A stretch of 64,000 bases of DNA from Vulcanimicrobium winogradskyi (lineage in GTDB: Bacteria; Vulcanimicrobiota; Vulcanimicrobiia; Vulcanimicrobiales; Vulcanimicrobiaceae). A program made the translations under genes and the position numbers. Of the stretch, positions 34,870 through 43,569 are shown one piece after another. A model generated the notes under the pieces. The model did no database searches, had not been told where the DNA came from, and saw only the letters and a program-made list of their open reading frames with translations. Positions within the stretch are counted from its first letter, which is position 1; each line of letters opens with the position of its first letter. The stretch spans positions 186,001 to 250,000 of the forward strand of contig PLDA01000003.1 of NCBI GenBank assembly GCA_003134965.1, given 5' to 3'.

Positions 34870-36200
34870 GATTGCCCCAACATTTGCAGGCACCCGCCGC
34901 CCTTCGGGAGATCGCAAGCGATTTGCTCGACAGCCGGCTGGGGATCGTGCCGCGTGTCTTCCAGATCGATCGAGAGGCCGGTTCTCCGGACTTCTTCCAC
35001 TTCTATGCAAGTGCGTGCGATACGCAAGGTTTTAGCGCCGAGCCGAACTTCTCGACCTCGGGGGGTGCATCACGTCATCGCGATGTTGCGCTTGCGAAGG
35101 CACTGGGCGAGGCGGTCGAGCGGTATTGTTCGGCCATCTACGATCCAGCGCGCATGCCGGTCGTATCGTACGAGCGTGCGCCGTTTCGTTGCGTTGAGCC
35201 GGAAAGGTTCGCCCTCTACACACCGGAACAGTACGATCTGGACGGATTTCCCTTCGAACGCTTCGATCGCACGACGCCCGTGCGCTGGTTTCCGGCGCTT
35301 GACGTGGTGACTCGCGAGACCGTGCACGTTCCCGCGGCGATGGTCTTCGTGCCGTACCATTATGACTTTGACCACGGAGAGCCGCAAATCGCACAACCCA
35401 TCTCGACTGGTCTAGCGTGCCATAGCAGCTATGAGAGCGCCTGCATCTCAGCGGCGTGCGAAGCAATCGAGCGCGACGCGTTCACGACGACGTGGCAAGC
35501 GATGCTCGAGCCGACGCGCATTCGCGCTGAGTCGCTGGGCTCGCTGAACGCCGATCTCATCGAGCGGTTCACGAAGGCACGCTACGACGTCACGTTGTTC
35601 GATATTACGACGGACATCGCGATTCCAGCGATACTCTCGGTCGCGCGCCACCAAGCAGAAAGCGAGCCGGCATTCGTCGTCGCCGCGGCCGCCCACCCCG
35701 ATGCGCAGACGGCCGTCCGCAAGTGTCTCGAGGAACTCGAACACACGCGAACCTGGTGCAAGACGCTCAAGCGGAGAGTAGCACCCGTCCCGCGCGACGG
35801 CGCAGACGAGATATCGTCCCAGGTTGATCACCTGCGATTTTGGTGCGACCAGCGGAATGCAGAGCTCGGATCGTTTCTCTTCCGTTCGACCGGCGAATGC
35901 GATCTCGATTCGCTTCCCAGCGTTCGGTCCGCTGATCCTGGGACGCAGTTCATCGCGGTGGCGCAGGCAATCCGCCGCGCGAACCTGCAGTTTCTCGTCA
36001 CGGACCTTACGACGACGGACGTGTACGACCTCGGGCTGCGCGTGGTGCGTGCGATCGTACCGGGCCTGCACCCACTCGTCGTCGGCCATCGTTTGCGTGC
36101 GCTCGGCGGCCGACGGCTTTTCGGGGCGCTGGAACGTTTCGGGTACACCTCGTCGTCCCCGGGCAGGCCGTTGAACACCGCGCCGCATCCGTTTCCGTGA
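34866..36200 (+). CDS. YcaO cyclodehydratase (TOMM D protein), 444 aa
   Basis: Uses ATP to cyclise Cys and Ser of the precursor into thiazolines and oxazolines. ATP-site motifs are STSGGASRHRDVALAKALGEAVERYC (residues about 63-88) and STGLACHSSYESACISAACEAIERDAF (about 186-212). The Pro-rich C-terminal end APHPFP matches the PxPxP-type tail essential in YcaO enzymes. The length and order fit a stand-alone D protein. It overlaps the C-type gene and the dehydrogenase gene by 4 bases each, so the three enzymes are one translational unit. Confidence 0.95.
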   Translation: MRLPQHLQAPAALREIASDLLDSRLGIVPRVFQIDREAGSPDFFHFYASACDTQGFSAEPNFSTSGGASRHRDVALAKALGEAVERYCSAIYDPARMPVVSYERAPFRCVEPERFALYTPEQYDLDGFPFERFDRTTPVRWFPALDVVTRETVHVPAAMVFVPYHYDFDHGEPQIAQPISTGLACHSSYESACISAACEAIERDAFTTTWQAMLEPTRIRAESLGSLNADLIERFTKARYDVTLFDITTDIAIPAILSVARHQAESEPAFVVAAAAHPDAQTAVRKCLEELEHTRTWCKTLKRRVAPVPRDGADEISSQVDHLRFWCDQRNAELGSFLFRSTGECDLDSLPSVRSADPGTQFIAVAQAIRRANLQFLVTDLTTTDVYDLGLRVVRAIVPGLHPLVVGHRLRALGGRRLFGALERFGYTSSSPGRPLNTAPHPFP

Positions 36201-36994
36201 GCCGCGACAACCGGCGTGCATGGAATAACGCGCGTCTGGCACCGGATGAGGCACTGTGGGAGCTATTCCACGAGAACACGAAGTCGTCGCGGTTCGACAG
36301 CTTCCTGGATACTGCAGCCGTGATCGCTTGGCAGAGCGCGCTCGAGCCGTCGTTGCCATATGAAGGCCACCCGACGACGACTCTGCCGCCGCCCCAGGAA
36401 ACCTTCGCCGCGCCGCTCGGAGACGTCCTGAGGGAGCGCCGGACGACGATGGACTTTCGGCGCGGCGCGCTTCCACTCACCGCGCTTGCGACGCTCCTGT
36501 TTTACGCGTACGGCACGACGCGCAGCAATGAAGATGGGTATCCTCCGATGTATCGTGCCGTGCCGTCGGCCGGCGCTCTCTATCCGCTCGAGCTGTACTT
36601 TTATACGTGCGTCGCCGAGCAGCTGCCGGCGGGCTTGTATCACTACGACCCGTCGCAGCACGCCGTAAGCCTCATCGACGACGGGGATCTGACCGACGCA
36701 GTCGGCCAATGCCTCCTGGTCCCGCAGCTCGCGCACGATGCGGAGCTCATCGTGTTCGTAACCGGGGCGTTCGAGAGAACGACGTATAAATACGGTGATC
36801 GCGGTTATCGCTTCGTGCTCTTGGAGGCGGGGCACGTCGCGCAAAACCTGGCACTTGTCTCCGCCGCTCTCGGCTTGGGCTGCCTCAACATCGGCGGCTT
36901 TCGCGACCGCGACACGGACCGCTTTTTAGGCCTTGACGGCATACGTCAGTCGGCCATCTATCTAGCCGCGGTCGGAACGGCACGCTCGCCCTAG
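36197..36994 (+). CDS. SagB/ThcOx-type FMN dehydrogenase (TOMM B protein), 265 aa
   Basis: Oxidises azolines to aromatic thiazoles or oxazoles with FMN. The nitroreductase-fold features are RERRTTMDFRRGALPLTALATLL, then RAVPSAGALYPLELYFYTC (the SagB SAGALYPLE signature) and GHVAQNLALVSAALGLGCLNIGGF near the C-terminus. It starts at a GTG overlapping the YcaO stop. The presence of B, C and D proteins gives a complete azole synthetase, with the precursor 33 kb side first. No protease, exporter or immunity gene follows. Confidence 0.93.
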   Translation: MSRDNRRAWNNARLAPDEALWELFHENTKSSRFDSFLDTAAVIAWQSALEPSLPYEGHPTTTLPPPQETFAAPLGDVLRERRTTMDFRRGALPLTALATLLFYAYGTTRSNEDGYPPMYRAVPSAGALYPLELYFYTCVAEQLPAGLYHYDPSQHAVSLIDDGDLTDAVGQCLLVPQLAHDAELIVFVTGAFERTTYKYGDRGYRFVLLEAGHVAQNLALVSAALGLGCLNIGGFRDRDTDRFLGLDGIRQSAIYLAAVGTARSP

Positions 36995-37055
36995 AGGCGG
37001 CTGCGCGCGAAGCTCGACACCATGACCGACGCGGAGATCCTCACACTCTAACGGC

Positions 37056-37430
37056 TCATGGCGAGAGCCGTGCCACCGCCCAGCCTTCGGTCGTACGAGC
37101 GTAAGCGATGCGGTCGTGGACGCGGTTGGGGCGGCCTTGCCAGAACTCGAAACGGTCCGGGACGACGCGATAGCCGCCCCAGAACGGCGGGCGTGGAACC
37201 TCTGCGGGGAAGCGCGCCTCGGCCTCCGTGTCGGCTCGCTGCAGCGTTTCGCGGTCGGGCACGACTGCGCTCTGGTGTGAAGCCCAGGCCGCCAGGCGGT
37301 GGCCGCGCGGGCGGCTTGCAAAGTAGGCGTCGCTCTCCACCTCGAGGACGCGCTCGACCGCGCCTTCGATACGCACTTGCCGTTCGAGCTCGCCCTACCA
37401 GAACACCAGCGCCGCCGCCGGATGCACCCT
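37056..37430 (-). pseudogene. pdxH: Pyridoxamine 5'-phosphate oxidase remnant
   Basis: The minus strand encodes the C-terminal half of PdxH: VRIEGAVERVLEVESDAYFASRPRGHRLAAWAS, then PRPPFWGGYRVVPDRFEFWQGRPNRVHDRIAYAR and the RLSP end. An in-frame TAG (37395-37397) separates it from HPAAALVFW, the family sequence expected just before. The FMN-binding N-terminal half is absent. It is a decayed pdxH. Confidence 0.85.
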
Positions 37431-37700
37431 TAAACTCCTCGGGCGAACCGTTTCGGAGCAGTCCTTGGGTCACGACGCCGACCGCAAAGTCACCTTCGTG
37501 CACGGCGAGCCCTCCGCTGAAGCCGCCGCGCGGCATTGTGGAAAGAATAAAGTGCGGGTGATGAGAGTCCCTTATGTCAACGACAGCGTTGATCTCGGCG
37601 CGCGCTGCGACAAGAACGGGCTTATTTGTAAGGGGGATCGGCGCTTAATTATAAAGCGAATCGCGCCGGTTTGCTCCTCGCGCCCTAGACGCCAACGGTA

Positions 37701-37715
37701 GTATATACCTTGACA
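37701..37715 (+). promoter_or_regulatory. Promoter/operator-like site before arsR-type gene
   Basis: A palindrome GTATATAC (37701-37708) is followed at once by a perfect -35 hexamer TTGACA (37710-37715), with TATGTT about 18 bases on, overlapping the start codon. The palindrome next to the -35 would suit self-repression by the ArsR-type protein. Evidence is short motifs only. Confidence 0.4.
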
Positions 37716-37734
37716 GGCATATTCCGCTTCGGGT

Positions 37735-38088
37735 ATGTTAGCAGCGTTGGAATCAGTCTTCGAAATCATTGCGGAGCCGAACCGGCGCGCGATCTTGAGC
37801 CTGCTGGTCTCGTCACAACGGTCGGTGGGGGAGATCGAGTGTCAGCTTCGCATGTCGCAGCCGACCGTGTCGAAGCACCTGCGGGTGCTGCGCGAAGCCG
37901 GTTTCGTCGAATCCACGGTGGACGCGCAGCGCCGGCTCTACCGGCTCAAACCCGAGCCTCTGCGGGAGGTGGAGGCCTGGCTGGCTCCGTTCCGGCGGCT
38001 GTGGTCCGCTCACGTCGACGCTCTCGAGCGTTATCTCGACCGCATGGATACCTCACCACCCAAGAAACGGAAGAAAAAGAAACGGTAG
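37735..38088 (+). CDS. ArsR-family transcription regulator, 117 aa
   Basis: A winged-helix repressor: EIIAEPNRRAILSLLVSSQRSVGEIECQLRMSQPTVSKHLRVLREAGFV is the ArsR helix-turn-helix, followed by the wing STVDAQRRLYRLKPEPL. No metal-binding Cys/His pair typical of metal sensors is present, so it belongs to the subgroup paired with AHSA1/SRPBCC proteins. The C-terminus is a Lys/Arg tail (KKRKKKKR). The next gene starts directly after its stop. Confidence 0.9.
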   Translation: MLAALESVFEIIAEPNRRAILSLLVSSQRSVGEIECQLRMSQPTVSKHLRVLREAGFVESTVDAQRRLYRLKPEPLREVEAWLAPFRRLWSAHVDALERYLDRMDTSPPKKRKKKKR

Positions 38089-38634
38089 ATGAGCGATCGC
38101 GAAACGTACGCACCGGGTTTGGCCAATGTGGCGCAGGTGCGCAAGGACGGAGAGATCTGGACGCTCGTTCTGGTCAAAGAACTGCGCCATCCGCCGGAAA
38201 AAGTCTGGCGGGCACTTACGGAGCCGACGCACCTGCGTGAGTGGGCGCCCTTCGATGCCTCTGGGGACCTAGGCAAAGTCGGAACTGTGAACGTCACCGG
38301 GGTGGGAACGCCCGCGCCGATCGAAACGCGCGTCACGCGCGCCGATCCTCCCAAGGTGCTCGAATACACGTCGGGCGGCAATGATATGCGATGGGAACTC
38401 GAAGCGCGCGGCGGCGGGACGCGCCGGACGTTGTGGGCCATCATCGATCGCCGGTTCATATCGATGGGTGCCGCCGGATGGCACATCGCGTTGGACGTTC
38501 TGGAGCGACTGCTCGACGGAACGCCCATCGGCCGCATCGCCGGCGCAGCGGCGATGCAGTTCGACGGTTGGCAGCGGCTCAACGCCGAGTACGCGCAGCA
38601 GTTCGGCGTTGAATTGCCCACATGGGGAAGCTAA
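38089..38634 (+). CDS. SRPBCC/AHSA1-domain protein, 181 aa
   Basis: A START-like ligand-binding protein: VKELRHPPEKVWRALTEPTHLREWAPFDASGDLGKVGT is the family's opening helix-grip motif, and GWHIALDVLERLLDGTPIGR its closing helix. It is paired with the ArsR gene without a gap, a common genomic pair whose ligand is unknown. Confidence 0.88.
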   Translation: MSDRETYAPGLANVAQVRKDGEIWTLVLVKELRHPPEKVWRALTEPTHLREWAPFDASGDLGKVGTVNVTGVGTPAPIETRVTRADPPKVLEYTSGGNDMRWELEARGGGTRRTLWAIIDRRFISMGAAGWHIALDVLERLLDGTPIGRIAGAAAMQFDGWQRLNAEYAQQFGVELPTWGS

Positions 38635-38651
38635 TAACGAGGAGCAAAAAC

Positions 38652-39035
38652 GTGAACGTACTCTTGTGGATCCTTCAGGTTCTTCTCGCCCTGCATACCG
38701 CCGTCGGCGCGGTGTGGAAGTGGTCCAATTCCGAGCACACCATGCCATCGTTAGGAGCGATTCCCCACGGGGTTTGGCTGGGCATGAGCGTCCTGGAGCT
38801 GCTCTGTGTTATCGCCTTGATCGTCCCGGCATTCAGTAAGCGACTGGCCATCCTGGCTCCGATCGCCGCGGCCTTCGTAGCCGCCGAAATGCTGTTCTTT
38901 TCGGGCGTGCACCTCGCTTCCGGTTCGACCAGCATCGGACCGGTGATCTATTGGCTCGTCGTGGCAGCCATTTGTGCGTTTATTGTATATGGGCGGCTCG
39001 TTCTCAAACCGATTCGCCGAAGCGAGTTCGCGTAG
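38652..39035 (+). CDS. DoxX-like membrane protein, 127 aa
   Basis: Four hydrophobic segments with the DoxX-like pattern: LLWILQVLLALHTAVGAVWKW, LGAIPHGVWLGMSVLELLCVIALIVP, LAILAPIAAAFVAAEMLFF and GPVIYWLVVAAICAFIVYG. The GTG at 38652 has GAGGAGC 7 bases upstream, better than an earlier ATG at 38622. It forms the ArsR-SRPBCC-DoxX set often seen together. Confidence 0.8.
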   Translation: MNVLLWILQVLLALHTAVGAVWKWSNSEHTMPSLGAIPHGVWLGMSVLELLCVIALIVPAFSKRLAILAPIAAAFVAAEMLFFSGVHLASGSTSIGPVIYWLVVAAICAFIVYGRLVLKPIRRSEFA

Positions 39036-39054
39036 CAGCGATCCGCCACAGGGG

Positions 39055-39483
39055 TTATTCCCGTGCTGCTTTTGCTCGATTCGGCGCCTTCGCTCGAGTG
39101 GCTTTGGAAGCGTTTTTCTTTAGGTTGGCTCGATTGTAGTCGATGGCGGCGCGGACGAGGGCCTTTAGGGCGCGCTCGTTCACCTTATCTCCTTCGAAAA
39201 AATCGATCGCTCGCCTCGTGTTACCCCCGAAGCCCGAGTTGAGGAGCTTGTCCGGGTCCGGGAGCTTCGCGCCGTAGGCGAACGTGACGTTTACCTTCCC
39301 TTTGAAAGCATTGGCGACGGCGATCATTCCGTCGCGAGACCACAACGGGCTTCCCATCCACTTGAATTCCTCGACGATCTCCGGGTCGGCCGCTAGGATC
39401 GTCTTGCGAATTTTGGCGAACGTGTCGCCACGCCAGTCGGTGATTTCCGCTATCAGATCGTCGATTTGTTTTGATGGATTCAT
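39055..39483 (-). CDS. DUF1801-domain protein, 142 aa
   Basis: Matches the small YdhG/DUF1801 fold: IDDLIAEITDWRGDTFAKIRKTILAADPEIVEEFKWMGSPLWSRDGMIAVANAFKGKVNVTF. Members are thought to be small regulators or stress proteins, with no firm activity. A Lys/Ala-rich tail (KKNASKATRAKAPNRAKAARE) follows residue 120, which may bind nucleic acid. Confidence 0.85.
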   Translation of the reverse strand: MNPSKQIDDLIAEITDWRGDTFAKIRKTILAADPEIVEEFKWMGSPLWSRDGMIAVANAFKGKVNVTFAYGAKLPDPDKLLNSGFGGNTRRAIDFFEGDKVNERALKALVRAAIDYNRANLKKNASKATRAKAPNRAKAARE

Positions 39484-40011
39484 CCGGGACTCCCCATGAG
39501 GGCTGCAAAATTCGTCGCCCGGTTACTTCCCTCCGGCTAAATCCGCCCTTAACTAAGCTTGAAAATCCGACAGTAAGGACTGTTCCTCTCGCCCGATCGT
39601 GTCGGGTTTGAATACGGCTGCAGCCGTCCAAAGAGCTGAAGAAAGAGAAGATCCACCGTTTGATTGGTGTTCGGCTGCAAGAGCATACCGTTCAAATTAA
39701 CCGGCAAGTGGCACATGATTGAACGCGACTACGACGCCGACGCATATATCGAACGCGAGCCAGAGCAGAAGAATCTTTCGGTTAGGCTTCCAGGCTTTCA
39801 GCAACATCATCTTGAAAAGTCCACGGCGCAGTGAGCGCGGGGTGCTCTCCAGCAGCGATCTGGTGCAATTCGCCGCCAGCAGCCGGTTGTGAGTCTCCGG
39901 TCGGGGCCTAGCCTTTTTTCTGTTTGCGTTTTCCTGATGTACCCGTCGTCATTTTGTTGCCCCTGATCGATCTCTTAGTGCTTAACGTCAGCCTGGCGCG
40001 CAGTCGGCTCA
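39484..40011. other. Intergenic region inside island, no gene seen
   Basis: About 530 bases of lower-GC sequence between two minus-strand and convergent genes. There is a T-rich stretch near 39911 and no recognised coding region, repeat or terminator. It is probably decayed sequence. Confidence 0.5.
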
Positions 40012-40404
40012 TTATTCCGTCGTTCTGCCATCGAAGTGTTCGTTGTCGGCCTCCGCGTCGGCGCGGGTATGGTGCACGACGCCGTCCCGATGATTCGGCG
40101 GCGCATAGAGCGTGTAAAGCTTCAGTGGAACACTGCCTGTATTGACGATGTTGTGATTCGTTCCAGCCGGGACGACTACCGCGAAGCCGGCTTGGATCGC
40201 CGTCCGAACGCCATCGAGAACTGCCTCACCGCTCCCTTCCTCGACGCGAAAGAACTGGTCGAGCTTGTGGACTTCCGCCCCGATCTCTTCCTTGGGCTTT
40301 AACGCCATCACGACGAGTTGACAGTGTTTTGCCGTGTAAAGCACCCGACGAAACTCGTCATTCTTGATGGCGAGACGCTCGATGTCTTTCACAAAACCTT
40401 TCAT
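40012..40404 (-). CDS. Cupin-domain protein, 130 aa
   Basis: A double-stranded beta-helix protein. Cupin motif 1 is IGAEVHKLDQFFRVEEGSGEAVLDG and motif 2 is VVVPAGTNHNIVNTGSVPLKLYTLYAPPNH; the metal ligands H..., E and H fit but the first motif has one His less than usual. Close relatives in many phyla begin MKGFV. AAGGAG lies upstream of the ATG. The function is unknown. Confidence 0.88.
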   Translation of the reverse strand: MKGFVKDIERLAIKNDEFRRVLYTAKHCQLVVMALKPKEEIGAEVHKLDQFFRVEEGSGEAVLDGVRTAIQAGFAVVVPAGTNHNIVNTGSVPLKLYTLYAPPNHRDGVVHHTRADAEADNEHFDGRTTE

Positions 40405-40527
40405 ATAGTTTCTCCTTGGTTCAAAGCGACATCAGGTCTTAAGGAACGCTGCATGGTTCAACGCCTTTGAGGTTGCAGCATTGATAGCGACGGCGACAGA
40501 AATCTGAGTCAAGCCCCGAGTTTGCTG

Positions 40528-41149
40528 TAAACGGGGATTCCCCATATGACCCTGCTATTCGAGTCGTGGCGGGCGGATTCCGGCAGTTTCCGAACGCCCC
40601 GGCGGCTGGCTTGGTTCGCTCGGAACGAAATGGGCCAGCTTTTTGGCCTCTGGCCACTAAACAGCCCTGCTGGATCCTCATAAGTACGCACCTCTCCCAT
40701 CGTTTTCCGGCGCACGCAATTGACCGGGGTGTTCATGTTGCCGTTGCCATCGGCGGCGATCGCAAAGCAGCGATTCTCTGCATGATCGCAGCGAACAACT
40801 CCCGTGGGATCGCGACCTCCGCCATCTGGAACGTGACGTACCGACCATGCCTGACGACCTTGGCACCGATTTTGATCAGCTTCTCGCGAAGACTTGTCAG
40901 CGACCACTCGGCAATTGGTTCTGGAGTCGCCAGCGTGCGAAGGAAGTTCTCGAGATTGTAAGCCAATGCCGCATCATCGAGTTCGCGATATGCGAGCAGA
41001 CCTGCATCCGAGGTGACAACCGATCCGCGAAACTGAACCATTATGCGCCGGTCGAAATCCGGCCGGAGAATGCCATTTTGCGCTTCACCCGTCGGGTTCG
41101 TCAATCTGGGCTCATCTCATCGGCGTGATTCACTTGTCAATTATAGCAA
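40528..41149 (-). mobile_element. Internally deleted IS1380-type element (MITE-like)
   Basis: Read on the minus strand, this copy has the shared left leader with TTGCTATAATTG, the first ~45 codons of the transposase, then the last ~80 codons and the shared right end (about 40528-40547, TAAACGGGGATTCCCCATATG). The middle ~1 kb is gone. It lies head to head with the intact copy, 45 bases apart. Confidence 0.8.
40733..41104 (-). pseudogene. Internally deleted IS1380-type transposase
   Basis: The N-terminal part (MTNPTGEAQNGILRPDFDRR...LLAYRELDDAA) is joined in frame to the C-terminal part (LAYNLENFLRTLATPEPI...ALRSPPMATAT) after residue ~45. All three catalytic residues lie in the lost segment. 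The start codon is TTG at 41104. The 124-residue product could not transpose DNA, though it keeps the N-terminal region. Confidence 0.88.
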
Positions 41150-41213
41150 ATACGTTCGTCGCCTACATCGAAAACAATGCGGCCGCGCAGGATCTTGCTA
41201 TAATTGGCAAGTG
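41131..41213. promoter_or_regulatory. Back-to-back IS leader promoters
   Basis: CACTTGTCAATTATAGCAA (41131-41149) and TTGCTATAATTGGCAAGTG (41195-41213) form an inverted pair with one mismatch. Each strand carries an extended -10, TG-C-TATAAT (right copy 41196-41204), directing transcription into each transposase gene. No strong -35 is visible. The 45 bases between (41150-41194) are unrelated to the IS. Confidence 0.65.
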
Positions 41214-42810
41214 ATTTGCGCTGATGATGTGACGCCAAAGTGACGAACCCGGCGGGTGAAGCTCAGGATGGTATTCTCAGGCCCGACTTCGACCGTCGTG
41301 TGATGCTTCAGTTTCGTGGATCGGTCGTTACGTCGGATGCCGGTCTGCTCGCGTATCGCGAACTCGATGATGCACTTGGATTGACTCCAAGGGCCGGTGA
41401 CCTTCTCGCCGATGCGCGCACGGGGAAGAACGGTCGTCATGCGCTCGTCGGCATGTTCCGTCAATCCGTTTTCGGCAGACTTGCGGGATACGAAGACGTG
41501 AACGATGCTTTGCGCCTGCGGCATGACCCCGCCATGCGCTGGATCATCGGCGGCAAAGCAGCGAAAGGCTCGGGCGCGTCGCCAAGTCAGATGGGGCGGT
41601 TCGAAACAAACTGGCTGGCAAAGCCTGAAAACCTCGCAACGCTCACCGATCTCTCCGGTCATTGGATCGACCAGGTTGCGAAGCGCCGTTCATGCAAGCG
41701 CGTCGTGCTTGATATGGATTCGAGCGTCAGCCCAACGCATGGCGATCAAGAGAAGAGCGTGTGGAACGGACATTTCGGTTGCACCTGCTACCACCCGCTC
41801 TTCGTGTTCAACCAATTTGGGGACCTGGAACGATGCGCGCTCAGGCCGGGCAACGTTCACAGTGCCGATGGGTGGGAAGACCTTCTCAAGCCGATCGTTG
41901 CACGCTATCAGGGCGCAGTCGAGCGCATCGCCTTCCGTGGCGATGCCGCCTTCGCTCAGCCTAACATGTACGAGTACCTCGAATCACAGGGCATCGAATA
42001 TGCGATCCGCCTTCCTGCAAATCAGATTCTTCAAGCGCGAATCGGGCATCTTCTCAAGCGACCCGTTGGGCGACCGCCCCATCACGTACAACGTTTCCAT
42101 AAGAGCTTTCGCTACAAAGCGGCGAGTTGGTCCCATCCGCGTCGGGTTGTCGCCAAAGTGGAGTGGCATCTCGGAGAGCTATTCCCGCGCGTTGGATTCA
42201 TCATCGCCAACTTGGGCTACTCGTCGAAGAATATCGTCGGGTTTTACAACAAGCGCGGGACGGCTGAGCAATGGATCAAGGAAGGCAAAGGTGCGATCAA
42301 GTGGACACGACTCTCGTGTCGCTCCTTCAACGCCAACGCGGTGCGCTTGCAGCTTCACGCGCTCGCCTACAATCTCGGGAACTTTCTGCGCGCGCTCGCG
42401 ACTCCCGAAGCGATTACAGATTGGTCGCTGACGAGACTTCGCGAGAAGCTGATCAAGATCGGCGCGAGGGTTGTCAGTCACGGTCGCTACGTCGCTTTTC
42501 AGATGGCCGAGGTGTCGATCCCACGGCAGTTGGTCGCGGCGATCATGCAGCGCATTGCCGCTTTGCGATCGCCCCCGATGGCAACGGCAACATGAGCACC
42601 CCGGCCACGGTGCGCGCCGGGAAAACGACGGGAGAGTTGTGTCCTTATGAGCATCCAATCGGGTTTTTCAGTGCTCGGTGTCGCCTAAGCCCGTCTCTCA
42701 CGTCGCCAATGGGGTCCAAACCCCGAATCACATCGCCGGGCCGTGCCCCGCAAACAGGGCAACCGACGTTTTGGGGTAGAAAAGCTCGTCCATATGGGGA
42801 ATGCCGGTTA
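41195..42810 (+). mobile_element. Intact IS1380-family element
   Basis: Leader promoter at the left, a full-length transposase, then about 215 bases of right-end sequence shared with both defective copies, finishing near CATATGGGGAATGCCGG (about 42791-42807). I could not match exact terminal inverted repeats or a target duplication, so the borders are approximate. It is the likely source of the other two copies. Confidence 0.8.
41240..42595 (+). CDS. IS1380-family transposase, 451 aa
   Basis: A DDE transposase with VVLDMDSSVSPTHGDQEKSVWNGHFG (first Asp), RIAFRGDAAFAQPN (second Asp) and FYNKRGTAEQWIKEGKGAIKW (Glu). These are the characteristic IS1380 blocks. It is uninterrupted, with a GTG start at 41240 about 35 bases after a TATAAT. 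The 98%-like match over the shared part with the copy at 32.0 kb indicates recent activity. Its GC content is a little below that of core genes. Confidence 0.93.
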   Translation: MTNPAGEAQDGILRPDFDRRVMLQFRGSVVTSDAGLLAYRELDDALGLTPRAGDLLADARTGKNGRHALVGMFRQSVFGRLAGYEDVNDALRLRHDPAMRWIIGGKAAKGSGASPSQMGRFETNWLAKPENLATLTDLSGHWIDQVAKRRSCKRVVLDMDSSVSPTHGDQEKSVWNGHFGCTCYHPLFVFNQFGDLERCALRPGNVHSADGWEDLLKPIVARYQGAVERIAFRGDAAFAQPNMYEYLESQGIEYAIRLPANQILQARIGHLLKRPVGRPPHHVQRFHKSFRYKAASWSHPRRVVAKVEWHLGELFPRVGFIIANLGYSSKNIVGFYNKRGTAEQWIKEGKGAIKWTRLSCRSFNANAVRLQLHALAYNLGNFLRALATPEAITDWSLTRLREKLIKIGARVVSHGRYVAFQMAEVSIPRQLVAAIMQRIAALRSPPMATAT

Positions 42811-42853
42811 AGAAGCGAGCTCGGCTTATAAATGAAGTCGGAGAGAGGTTCTC

Positions 42854-43243
42854 ATGAGGAAGTTCTTAGTTGGATTGGCCGCGTTGACCGCGATGACGAC
42901 CGGTGTAGTTTTTGCCGGAGTATACTTTGCGGGGTCGAAGACGGACATCGCTGCGGTGCAGGCAGCGGAGCACCGGTTATCCCCGAGCGCCCACATAGAG
43001 GGAGTGCACGTGGTTGGCAACTACGCGTTGCTCCTTGTTTGGTGGGGTAGTTCCTTCAATAACGGCGGCATTAATACGCAGACTAATAGCGCGTTCAAAC
43101 GGATATCAGGCGAGCGATGGACGATGATCTTCGCAAAAAGCGGCGGCTTCGGCCCCGCGGGTTGCACCGCACTCGTTCAACATGGCGTACCGGCGTCGGT
43201 CGCGCACCAGCTCTGCACGGGATGGGGCGACGTAGGTTCGTAA
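42854..43243 (+). CDS. Small secreted hypothetical protein, 129 aa
   Basis: A Sec-type N-terminus (MRKFLVGLAALTAMTTGVVFAGVYFAG) is followed by a mature part with paired Cys (GCTALVQHG...LCTGWGDVGS) and a beta-rich middle (HVVGNYALLLVWWGSSFNNGG). AGAGAGG lies 6 bases before the ATG. No family was recognised. It lies just right of the intact IS. Confidence 0.65.
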   Translation: MRKFLVGLAALTAMTTGVVFAGVYFAGSKTDIAAVQAAEHRLSPSAHIEGVHVVGNYALLLVWWGSSFNNGGINTQTNSAFKRISGERWTMIFAKSGGFGPAGCTALVQHGVPASVAHQLCTGWGDVGS

Positions 43244-43569
43244 CGTACAGCCGTAAACCGCCGTGCGCCGATCGCATAGCGCTGCGGCAGCCCAGGTGAC
43301 GGACTCGGCACCTGGCGTGATGCACCCTGCCTCCACCGCGCATCGCGCGATGCGCCTTTAGGGAACCTCGATGCGGTGAAAATCGACGGTGCCGGATTGG
43401 TCGGAGGTATCAGAATAGCCCTCCACCCCTTTCCGCCTCACCACGGGCAAGGAAATGCCCTTTATGAGCGCGCTAGAGGCGCAGCACTCGACTGCCAAGG
43501 GGCAAACCATTCGACGTGAAAAACCCTCTCCGCCAGAGGCCATCGCAAGCCACACTGGGGTGAATCAGG
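43244..43569. other. Intergenic region, nothing recognised
   Basis: About 326 bases between two small secreted-protein genes. Short open frames on both strands lack family signatures or good starts. Confidence 0.45.

Noticed and set aside
37022..37051. Short readable tail after the SagB-type gene (MTDAEILTL)
   Set aside because: Nine codons in the SagB frame past its stop; too short to assign; may be a relic.
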